From an uncultured Verrucomicrobiota bacterium (GTDB lineage Bacteria; Verrucomicrobiota; Kiritimatiellia; RFP12; UBA3636), in contig CAMOEO010000227.1 in assembly GCA_946612175.1 (NCBI GenBank), positions 1 to 5,303 on the forward strand: 5,303 nucleotides of DNA. The letters run 5' to 3'. Under the pieces are notes generated by a model. It was given only the letters and a program-made list of their open reading frames with translations. It did not search any database and was not told where the DNA came from. Within the stretch, counting starts at the first letter, position 1; each line of letters starts with the position of its first letter. The position numbers were made by a program, and so were the translations under genes. Below are positions 1 through 5,303 of this stretch, one piece after another.

Positions 1-1484
1 AGCCCGATCGGGCCGCCCTCGGCCGCCTCGGGCGAGACGTGGCCGATGCACGCGCCGTGCGTGGCGCCGGAGAAGCGGCCGTCGGTGATGAGCGCGACGG
101 ACTCGCCGAGGCCCGCGCCGATGATGTAGGCGGTCGGGGCGAGCATCTCCTGCATGCCGGGGCCGCCCTTCGGGCCCTCGTGGCGGATGACGACGACGTG
201 CCCCGGCTTCACCTTGCCGCCGAGGATGCCCTCGCACGCCTCCTCCTGCGAGTCGAAGCAGATCGCCTGCCCGCTGAACTTCATCATCGAGGCGTAGACG
301 CCGGCCTTCTTGACGACCGAGCCCTGCTCGGCGAGGTTGCCGAAGAGGACGCACAGGCCGCCGTCGGGCGCGTAGGCGTTCTCGAACGTGCGGATGACCT
401 CGTCGTTCTTGATCTCCGCGCCGGCGGCGATCTCGCCGATGGTCCTGCCGGAGACGGTCGGGCAGTCGAGGTGCAGCAGGCCGGGCTTCTCGGCGAGGCG
501 CTTTAGGATCGCGGGGATGCCGCCCGCGGCATGGACGTCCTCGACGTGGTAGGCGCAGCTCGGGGCGACCTTGCAGACGTTGGCCGTGCGCGCGCTGATC
601 TCGTTGATGCGGCGCAGGTCGTAGGGGATGTCCGCCTCACGGGCGATCGCGAGCGTGTGCAGGACCGTGTTCGTGGAGCCGCCCATCGCGACGTCGAGCG
701 CGAACGCGTTGTCGATGCTCTTCTCGGTGATGAGGTCCTTCGGGAGCGGGCCGCCGGCCTTGGCCATCTCGACCGCGCGGCGCGCGGCGGCCTTCCAGAG
801 CTCCTTGCGCTCGGGGGAGACGGCGGGGATCGTGCCGTTGCCGGGGAGCGCCAGGCCGATCGCCTCGCAGAGGCAGTTCATCGAGTTGGCGGTGAACATG
901 CCGGAGCAGGAGCCGCAGCCGGGGCAGGAGTTCTGCTCGATGCGCTCGAGGCCCGCCTCGTCGAGCTTGCCGACCTTGTAGGCGGAGACGGCCTCGTAGG
1001 TGGAGTTGTAGTCGAGGACCCTGCCCGTGGCGGGGTCCTTGCCGGCGAGCATCGGGCCGCCGGAGCAGAAGATCGCGGGGATGTTCGCGCGGATCGCGCC
1101 GAGGATCATGCCGGGGACGATCTTGTCGCAGGACGGGATGCAGACCATCGCGTCGAACTTGTGGGCGGCGACCTCGGTCTCGACGCAGTCGGCGATGAGC
1201 TCGCGCGACGGGAGCGAGTACTTCATGCCCGTGTGGGCCATCGCGAGGCCGTCGCACACGCCGATGGTGTCGAACTCGAACGGCACGCCGCCGGCCTCGC
1301 GGATCGCGTCGGCGACGAGCTTGCCGACCTCGCGCAGGTGGTGGTGGCCGGGGATGATCTCGACGAACGAGTTGCAGACGGCGATGAACGGCTTGCCGAA
1401 GTCCTCCTTCTTGAGGCCGTCGGCGTAGAGGAGGGAGCGGTGGGGGGCGCGTTCGAAGCCCTTCTTGATGGTGTCGGAGTTCAT
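1..1484 (-). CDS. ilvD: Dihydroxy-acid dehydratase IlvD (C-terminus cut by window edge)
   Basis: Cytoplasmic Fe-S, Mg-dependent dehydratase that turns 2,3-dihydroxyisovalerate and 2,3-dihydroxy-3-methylvalerate into the 2-oxo acids leading to valine/leucine and isoleucine. I read 494 residues with no stop; the family is usually 550-620 residues, so about 60 are missing. Visible motifs: APHRSLL (13-19), CDKIVPG (119-125, IlvD/Edd signature 1, cluster Cys119 and the Lys that is carbamylated in the family), CPGCGSCSGMFTANSM (187-202, likely cluster Cys193), CDG with the probable Mg ligand Asp78, GGSTNT (268-273), EGPKGGPGM (436-444) and LITDGRFSGAT (465-475, signature 2). PGHHHL (45-50) has Gly where the oxygen-stable [2Fe-2S] class has a third Cys, as in E. 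coli IlvD; this hints at an oxygen-labile cluster (inference). The ATG at 1484 gives an N-terminus that fits Bacillus-like IlvD (SDTIKKGFERAPHRSLL). No Shine-Dalgarno precedes it: an 8-bp repeat array abuts the ATG. The frame stays open upstream, but that sequence is repeat, not IlvD-like. Confidence 0.97.
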   Translation of the reverse strand, partial: MNSDTIKKGFERAPHRSLLYADGLKKEDFGKPFIAVCNSFVEIIPGHHHLREVGKLVADAIREAGGVPFEFDTIGVCDGLAMAHTGMKYSLPSRELIADCVETEVAAHKFDAMVCIPSCDKIVPGMILGAIRANIPAIFCSGGPMLAGKDPATGRVLDYNSTYEAVSAYKVGKLDEAGLERIEQNSCPGCGSCSGMFTANSMNCLCEAIGLALPGNGTIPAVSPERKELWKAAARRAVEMAKAGGPLPKDLITEKSIDNAFALDVAMGGSTNTVLHTLAIAREADIPYDLRRINEISARTANVCKVAPSCAYHVEDVHAAGGIPAILKRLAEKPGLLHLDCPTVSGRTIGEIAAGAEIKNDEVIRTFENAYAPDGGLCVLFGNLAEQGSVVKKAGVYASMMKFSGQAICFDSQEEACEGILGGKVKPGHVVVIRHEGPKGGPGMQEMLAPTAYIIGAGLGESVALITDGRFSGATHGACIGHVSPEAAEGGPIG

Positions 1485-1548
1485 GGGAGTTTGGGAGTTC
1501 GAAGGTTCAAAGGTTCGAAGGTTCAAAGGTTGGAAGATTCGAAGGTTC
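1485..1548. repeat. 8-bp degenerate tandem repeat abutting the ilvD start codon
   Basis: Eight contiguous 8-bp units fill these 64 bases on the plus strand: gggagttt, gggagttc, gaaggttc, aaaggttc, gaaggttc, aaaggttg, gaagattc, gaaggttc. The consensus is about RRRRGTTC, and GAAGGTTC and AAAGGTTC alternate in the middle. The array ends at the base next to the ilvD ATG, so it forms the immediate 5' leader of ilvD, where it reads as pyrimidine-rich CTTYGAAC-type units. It occupies the place a Shine-Dalgarno would take and offers no AGGAGG-like sequence. Function unknown: it could be a simple repeat that grew by slippage, a dispersed genomic repeat, or a leader element. The array is seen directly; any role is inference. 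Confidence 0.85.
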
Positions 1549-1574
1549 GGAGGGGCGGGATGGTCGAGATGGTC

Positions 1575-1602
1575 GGGAAAGGGCGGGGCGGGAGGGGAGG
1601 GG
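1575..1602. other. G-run block (G-quadruplex-type) / C-rich transcript segment after the glycosyltransferase stop
   Basis: Six runs of 3-4 G on the plus strand (1575-1577, 1581-1583, 1585-1588, 1590-1592, 1594-1597, 1599-1602) are separated by loops of 3,1,1,1,1 bases, which meets the usual G-quadruplex pattern with runs to spare. The plus strand is the template for the leftward genes, so the RNA is C-rich here. Over the whole spacer 1485-1603 the leftward transcript would be about 50% C and only about 9% G (60 C and 11 G in 119 nt, hand count), the composition typical of Rho-loading sites. A 9-bp direct repeat, GATGGTCGA/GATGGTCGG, lies just beside it at 1559-1576. No intrinsic hairpin-plus-U-tract terminator is visible. 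Structure formation or termination is inference. Confidence 0.5.
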
Positions 1603-1603
1603 A

Positions 1604-2425
1604 CTAGTCGGGGGAACGGACGACCTCGCCGAAGGGGCCGCCGGGGCGGCGGAAGAGGAGCTGGCGGAGGATCAGGAGGAGGAAGCGGGGGTTGCCGATC
1701 AGGTAGCGGCGCCAGAGGCGGCGGGGCTCGGCGCAGAGGCGGAAGAGCCATTCGAGGCAGGCGCGGCGCATCCAGACGGGGGCCTGGCGGACCATGCCCG
1801 CGTGGAAGGGGAACGCGGCGCCGACGCAGACGAGGACGGGGGCGCGGAGCAGGGGGCGCATCTCGGAGGCCCAGTAGTCCTGCTTGGGCGTCCCGAGCCC
1901 GATCCAGACGACGTCCGCGCCGGAGGCGTCGATGCGGGCGGCCGTCTCGCGGCGCTCCTCCTCCGTGAGGGGGCGGAAGGGCGGGACGATGCGGCCGACG
2001 ACGCGGAGGCCGGGGAAGCGGGCCTCCATGTTCTCCTGCAGGCGGCGGGAGGTCTCCTCGTCGGCGCCGCCGTAGAAGAAGTGGCGCAGGCCGGCGGCGC
2101 GGCCGCGGTCGAGGACGCCGAGCATGATGTCGGGGCCGTAGCAGCGGGTCACGGGCAGGCGCGCGGCGAGGCGGCCGGCGAGGACGAGGGGCATGCCGTC
2201 GCAGAGCGTGAGGTCCGACGCGTTGGCGATGGCGGCGAGGCGCGGGTCGTCGCGGCACTTCAGGATCGAGTCCACGGCGAAGATGCAGACGTAGCGCCGC
2301 GCGGCGGCGTCGCGCGCCCAGGCGACGATCCGCCCGACCGCCTCCTCGATGCGGATGCCGGAGAGCAGGGCGTCGAGAACGCGGAAGCGCGGGACGGGCG
2401 CGGAGGCGGCGGCGGGGTCGCTCAC
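1604..2425 (-). CDS. WecG/TagA/CpsF family glycosyltransferase (GT26)
   Basis: 273 residues, a usual length for GT26 enzymes, which transfer a sugar (N-acetylmannosamine in WecG and TagA) onto an undecaprenyl-diphosphate-linked acceptor at the inner face of the cytoplasmic membrane. Seen: CDGMPLVLAGR (75-85) with the likely catalytic Asp76; YGPDIM (96-101); FFYGG (116-120); FPGLRVVGRIVPPFRPLTEEER (137-158, subfamily-typical); ADVVWIGLGTPKQDYW (170-185); VGAAFPFHAG (201-210); QAPVWMRRACLEWLFRLCAEPRRLWRRY (214-241), the strongly conserved C-terminal block. A basic, hydrophobic tail (about 239-260) fits membrane association; there is no signal peptide. The GTG start at 2425 is chosen because it overlaps the lptD TGA (GTGA), giving translational coupling. 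The Thr/Asn motif before the catalytic Asp in TagA seems replaced by FAVDS (49-53). Donor and acceptor cannot be told; O-antigen, enterobacterial-common-antigen-like or exopolysaccharide assembly are all possible. The long open frame upstream of 2425 is a shadow of lptD. Confidence 0.9.
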   Translation of the reverse strand: MSDPAAASAPVPRFRVLDALLSGIRIEEAVGRIVAWARDAAARRYVCIFAVDSILKCRDDPRLAAIANASDLTLCDGMPLVLAGRLAARLPVTRCYGPDIMLGVLDRGRAAGLRHFFYGGADEETSRRLQENMEARFPGLRVVGRIVPPFRPLTEEERRETAARIDASGADVVWIGLGTPKQDYWASEMRPLLRAPVLVCVGAAFPFHAGMVRQAPVWMRRACLEWLFRLCAEPRRLWRRYLIGNPRFLLLILRQLLFRRPGGPFGEVVRSPD

Positions 2426-4698
2426 CGGTTGTCTTCCTCGAGGATGCGGGCGGGGACGAAGTCGGTGAGCCAGCCCGTGAGCGTGATGCTCCAGTCTTCC
2501 TCCTCGCTCTGGCCGGCGTCGTTCGTGTAGGAGGGCTCGACCGAGCCGATCAGGCGCAGGGCGAAGCAGTCCCAGGAGTACTGGATCCAGCCGCCGACCT
2601 CCTCGACCTGGCTCGTCTCGAACTCGTAGCGGCCGAAGATGTCGAAGCCCCAGCGCTCGTTCGGATACCAGGTGAGGTACCCGGTGAGGAGGCTGCTGCG
2701 CTCGTGGCGGTAGCGGTACTCCACGTCGCAGCGGAAGATGTCGAGCCACGTGGTGAGGACGAACTCGGCGTTGTCGACGGTGCTCTCGGCGTTGTCGTAG
2801 GCGCCCTTGGCCTGGAGGCACATCCAGGGCTCCGGATACCAGCGCAGGTCCCAGCCCGCGTCGGAGAAGCTCTCCTCGTCCTCCTCGGCCTCGAGGTTGA
2901 AGTCGAGCCACGCGTCGGCGTAGAAGCGCTCGCGGGGATCCCGCCCCGGATCGCGGCTCTGCCAGCGCTGGCGCAAGCCGAGGCGGAGCGTCGTCTCCTC
3001 GTCGATGCGGTCGATGGAGTCGAAGCGGTAGAGCTCCTCGGGCAGGACGTTGGGCTCGGGGACGCAGTTGAAGTCGGCGTAGGGCTCGACGACGTGGCGC
3101 CAGCGGACGCCGTTCTGCGCGTCCCAGTAGCCGTAGGCGCGGGAGGAGACCTCGACGCCGACCTCGAAGACGGAGCGCAGCTTCGCGTCGCCCTCGCGCT
3201 CCGTCGTGACGGTCTTCTCGACGGTCGAGCTGTAGACCTGGTCGAAGTCGTTGGTGCCGACGGTGGTGACGAGCTCCGTGTGCGACTCGGAGATCCTGGT
3301 CTTGTCGTAGTAGGTGGCGCGGTAGCCGGCGCGCGGCACGACGGAGAGGAACCCGAGGTACTTGCGCGGGTAGGAGAGGAGGAAATGCGTGTCGGCGCGG
3401 AAGGCGTCGTAGTCCTCGTCCTTGGAGTCCTCGGGGAAGACGCAGCGCAGGAACGCGGCGGCGGACTGGTTCTCGAGGTAGACGCCGGTGTCCGCCAGAT
3501 CGAGCGCGTTGAGCTCGAACCAGGCCTCGGGAAGGCGCTCGACCTGGCCGTAGAGGTCGTTGAGGCGCATGCGCGCGGTGAGGCCGGCGGAGAACGCGTC
3601 GCCGTAGTGCGTGAAGGTCGCGTAGTTGTCGGGCTCCGTCATCTCGCGGTACTCGCGGCGGAAGAAGTCCTTCATCACGCGGACGTCCGAGACGTAGAGC
3701 GCCTGCATGAGCACCTGGTCGCGGTCGGTCGCGTTCCAGTAGTGGTTGAAGCGGACGCGGTAGCGCTCCTCCTTGTCCGGGTCGATGACGGGGGGAGGGT
3801 CGTCGTCCTTGGGCATGTACCAGCCCGTGACGTAGCCGTGCGACTCGTCCTCGCCGAACTCCCACGCGAACTTCTGCCCGACGGCGAAGCCGCGGTCGCC
3901 GCGCCAGTCGGCGAACGTGTAGGAGTCGATGAAGGCCTTGGTCTGCTTGTCGCGGACGACGGGCAGCTTGTAGGTGCCGAGCAGGTAGGGGCCCCAGGAG
4001 TGCTTGTAGCCGGGCTGGAAGCGGAAGCCGTAGTGGCGCGCCAGGTCGCGCCAGTAGTAGGGGTAATAGAAGAACGGCATGCCGAAGAGGCGCGGGACGA
4101 CGCCCCACGCCGTCACGTCGTCGCCGGGGCGGACGCGCGCCCGCCGCGTCGTGACGCACCAGTGGAAATGGCCGGGCTCGTTCGTGCAGGTCGTGAGCGT
4201 CGCGTTCTCGATCTGGTAGACCTGGTTCGTCCGCGCGGGGGCGAAGAACGCGCCGTCGGCCGCGAGGACGCGGAACGGGCGCGTGTAGAGGTCGACGTTG
4301 TCCGCGCGTCCGCCGCGCTCCTTGAGGTTGGTCGCGAGGCGGTCGCCCTTCCAGAGCGAGCCGTCGTCGCGCCCCACGAGCACGACGTTGCCCTCCGCCT
4401 CCGCGTCGCCCGTGTCGGGGTTGTAGCGGATGCGGTCCGCGCGCAGTTCGTAGCCGCGGTAGCGGACGGCGGCGTGGCCGGAGAGCGTGGCCCAGCCGTC
4501 GAGGTCGTACTGCGCCTCGTCGGCCTGGATCCCCGTCTCGTTCGAGGCGGAGTCGAAGGCGGCCTTGGCGCCGCGCAGCGTGTCCGCGAGCCCGGCGCCC
4601 CCCTGGCGGGCCCCCGGCATGGGCGGGGGCGTCCCGGCGGCGGCGGGGAGGGCGAGGAGGACGGCGAGGAGAAGAAAGGGTGCGGAGTGTCGGTGCAT
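2422..4698 (-). CDS. lptD: LPS-assembly outer-membrane protein LptD
   Basis: 758-residue outer-membrane beta-barrel that, with LptE, receives LPS from the periplasmic LptA bridge and places it in the outer leaflet (E. coli LptD is 784 residues). Seen: a signal peptide (hydrophobic core about 8-18, AAA at 19-21 then Gly, likely signal peptidase I cleavage; no lipobox Cys); an OstA/LptA-like beta-jellyroll domain (about 55-185: ADEAQYDLDGWATLSG, ADRIRYNPDTGDAEAEGNVVL); the family-typical junction TTCTNEP...WC (169-181) followed by GMPFFYYPYYW (206-216); then a long aromatic, alternating barrel region to about residue 747. Cysteines are at 171, 181, 419, 545, 627, 657 and 711; Cys171 matches E. 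coli Cys173 and Cys711 lies where E. coli has the CysCys pair 724/725. The ATG at 4698 is chosen because the signal peptide starts there; the frame is open upstream but runs through divergent promoter and tRNA sequence. First gene of the leftward unit; its TGA overlaps the next gene's GTG. Confidence 0.93.
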   Translation of the reverse strand: MHRHSAPFLLLAVLLALPAAAGTPPPMPGARQGGAGLADTLRGAKAAFDSASNETGIQADEAQYDLDGWATLSGHAAVRYRGYELRADRIRYNPDTGDAEAEGNVVLVGRDDGSLWKGDRLATNLKERGGRADNVDLYTRPFRVLAADGAFFAPARTNQVYQIENATLTTCTNEPGHFHWCVTTRRARVRPGDDVTAWGVVPRLFGMPFFYYPYYWRDLARHYGFRFQPGYKHSWGPYLLGTYKLPVVRDKQTKAFIDSYTFADWRGDRGFAVGQKFAWEFGEDESHGYVTGWYMPKDDDPPPVIDPDKEERYRVRFNHYWNATDRDQVLMQALYVSDVRVMKDFFRREYREMTEPDNYATFTHYGDAFSAGLTARMRLNDLYGQVERLPEAWFELNALDLADTGVYLENQSAAAFLRCVFPEDSKDEDYDAFRADTHFLLSYPRKYLGFLSVVPRAGYRATYYDKTRISESHTELVTTVGTNDFDQVYSSTVEKTVTTEREGDAKLRSVFEVGVEVSSRAYGYWDAQNGVRWRHVVEPYADFNCVPEPNVLPEELYRFDSIDRIDEETTLRLGLRQRWQSRDPGRDPRERFYADAWLDFNLEAEEDEESFSDAGWDLRWYPEPWMCLQAKGAYDNAESTVDNAEFVLTTWLDIFRCDVEYRYRHERSSLLTGYLTWYPNERWGFDIFGRYEFETSQVEEVGGWIQYSWDCFALRLIGSVEPSYTNDAGQSEEEDWSITLTGWLTDFVPARILEEDNR

Positions 4699-4705
4699 GG
4701 CGGCA

Positions 4706-4735
4706 ATCCTACCACAGGCGCCCGCCCCTCCGCAA
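4706..4735 (-). promoter_or_regulatory. Candidate extended -10 promoter for lptD
   Basis: On the minus strand, TAGGAT (4711-4706) is preceded by TGG, giving an extended -10 of the TGnTAnnnT form, with a partial -35 TTGCGG (4735-4730) 18 bp upstream. Only 7 nt separate the hexamer from the lptD ATG, so a transcript from here would be leaderless or nearly so. The same bases include AGGA, 8 nt before the ATG, which could instead be a Shine-Dalgarno served by a promoter further upstream. Only one reading need be right. The rest of the gap up to the divergent promoter shows only GC-rich sequence with one A6 tract (4765-4770). Confidence 0.35.
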
Positions 4736-4800
4736 GCCCGCGCCCGCCCGAACCCGCAGCCGCGAAAAAAGGGGCGGAGGAGAGGGGCGAATTTTAGGGG

Positions 4801-4829
4801 TTGACCTTTTCCGCGGAATATGCGAGACT
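4801..4829 (+). promoter_or_regulatory. Candidate sigma70-type promoter for tRNA-Thr-tuf
   Basis: A good -35, TTGACC (4801-4806), is followed after 17 bp by a weak -10, GAGACT (4824-4829, 3 of 6 matches with A2 and T6 kept). An A/T patch, AATTTTA (4790-4796), stands out in this GC-rich DNA and would sit near -46 to -40 of a start around 4836, where a proximal UP element lies. The bases just after the -10 are a C run (4831-4836); a GC-rich discriminator is typical of stringently controlled stable-RNA promoters (established for E. coli; inference here). The tRNA 5' end would be about 14 nt into the transcript. Confidence 0.5.
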
Positions 4830-4849
4830 TCCCCCCGCTTTCGTCGCCC

Positions 4850-4925
<76 letters not shown>

Positions 4926-4993
4926 CGGCACCCCGTCCCTGTCCAGAAAGACAAAACAAACCACAACAACAACCCAACACAAGGTCTGCTACC
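4926..4993 (+). promoter_or_regulatory. tRNA-tuf spacer: A/C-only leader and weak Shine-Dalgarno of tuf
   Basis: These 68 nt carry tuf's leader after the tRNA CCA end. From 4951 to 4982 there are 32 consecutive bases of only A and C, with several CAA/ACAAC units; no T occurs from 4943 to 4984. Such RNA cannot form stable self-pairs, which suits a highly translated gene. AAGG at 4981-4984, 9 nt before the ATG, is the best Shine-Dalgarno candidate and is weak. No terminator hairpin is visible, so read-through from the tRNA is expected. Confidence 0.6.
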
Positions 4994-5303
4994 ATGGCAA
5001 AGGAATCCTTCGTCCGCGACAAGCCCCACGTCAACGTCGGCACCATCGGCCACGTCGACCACGGCAAGACGACGCTCACCGCCGCCCTCACCCACGTCCA
5101 GTCCCTCAAGGGCCTGGCCGACAACATCTCCTACGACCAGGTCGCCAAGGCGTCGGAATCCGCCGGCCGCCGCGACCCCACCAAGATCCTCACGATCGCC
5201 ACCTCGCACGTCGAGTACAGCTCCAACAAGCGCCACTACGCGCACGTGGACTGCCCCGGCCACGCCGACTTCGTCAAGAACATGATCGTCGGCGCCGCGC
5301 AGA
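4994..5303 (+). CDS. tuf: Elongation factor Tu, N-terminal 103 residues (cut by window edge)
   Basis: GTPase that carries aminoacyl-tRNA to the ribosomal A site. The 103 visible residues are the first part of its G domain; the full protein is usually near 395-400 residues. Seen: KPHVNVGTIGHVDHGKTTLTAAL (10-32) with the P-loop GHVDHGKT (19-26), and switch II HVDCPGHADFVKNM (84-97) with Asp86 and catalytic His90. The ATG at 4994 gives the standard MAKE.F.R.KPH start. Odd: switch I reads RRDPTKILTIATSHVEY (59-75). The Mg-binding Thr is kept (Thr67, E. coli Thr61), but the near-universal RGITI is KILTI and the preceding EEKA is DPT-like, so the classic translational-GTPase signature in this segment is broken. 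There is also a net 5-residue insertion relative to E. coli between P-loop and switch I. The intact P-loop and switch II and the tRNA-Thr context support a real EF-Tu. Whether a second tuf copy exists cannot be seen. Confidence 0.96.
   Translation, partial: MAKESFVRDKPHVNVGTIGHVDHGKTTLTAALTHVQSLKGLADNISYDQVAKASESAGRRDPTKILTIATSHVEYSSNKRHYAHVDCPGHADFVKNMIVGAAQ

Noticed and set aside
1505..1548. GGTTCGAA units resembling a tRNA T loop or an attachment site
   Set aside because: No stems, no acceptor or anticodon arms and no integrase nearby; the similarity is a by-product of the 8-bp repeat.
1485..1552. CRISPR array
   Set aside because: Units are 8 bp and directly adjacent, with no spacers and no cas genes.
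1497..1552. ilvD promoter with TTGAAC-type -35 within the repeats
   Set aside because: TTGAAC occurs twice only because the repeat recurs, and no credible -10 follows at the right distance.
531..1607. Long plus-strand open frame opposite ilvD
   Set aside because: It is antisense to a clear full-frame IlvD, low in complexity (Ala, Arg, Asp, Gly, Val rich) and matches no family; high GC keeps antisense frames open. The same applies to the plus-strand frames at 39-506, 628-981, 1027-1428 and 1465-1968.
2426..4159. Upstream extension of the glycosyltransferase frame to 851 residues
   Set aside because: The extra N-terminal part is an Arg/Leu/Pro-rich shadow of lptD in another frame; GT26 homology begins only near 2425.
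2704..4797. 697-residue plus-strand open frame opposite lptD
   Set aside because: Low-complexity antisense of a convincing LptD with signal peptide and conserved motifs; no recognisable domain of its own.

Overview
The window comes from a high-GC bacterium with an LPS-bearing outer membrane. It holds four protein genes, two of them cut by the window ends, and one tRNA. LptD shows an outer membrane with LPS. The EF-Tu N-terminus has an atypical switch I. From memory, unusual EF-Tu switch I regions of this kind occur in the Planctomycetes-Verrucomicrobia-Lentisphaerae-Kiritimatiellae group, so I lean towards a high-GC PVC bacterium, possibly Kiritimatiellae-like. That placement is inference and was not checked.

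Layout. Minus strand, in transcription order: lptD (4698-2422), then a WecG/TagA/CpsF-type (GT26) glycosyltransferase (2425-1604) whose GTG start overlaps the lptD stop by 4 bp, then a 119-bp spacer, then ilvD (1484 to beyond base 1). Plus strand: a promoter-like region around 4801-4829, tRNA-Thr(GGT) at 4850-4925, and tuf (EF-Tu) from 4994 to beyond base 5303. The two transcription units diverge from the 151-bp region 4699-4849.

How the genes fit together. lptD and the glycosyltransferase form a translationally coupled envelope pair: one inserts LPS into the outer membrane, the other probably adds a sugar to an undecaprenyl-diphosphate-linked glycan precursor. ilvD (Val/Ile/Leu synthesis) lies downstream on the same strand but is set apart by an odd spacer. 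tRNA-Thr followed by tuf is a classic translation unit, like thrT-tufB in E. coli.

The most unusual features are: (1) the ilvD spacer, with an 8-bp tandem repeat running up to the start codon, no Shine-Dalgarno, and a G-run block next to the upstream stop codon; (2) a tRNA-Thr with C instead of the nearly universal U55 in the T loop; (3) an EF-Tu lacking the canonical RGITI of switch I; (4) a 32-nt A/C-only tract in the tuf leader. I see no mobile element, CRISPR array, defence system or unknown multigene system here; the novelty is in details of ordinary genes.
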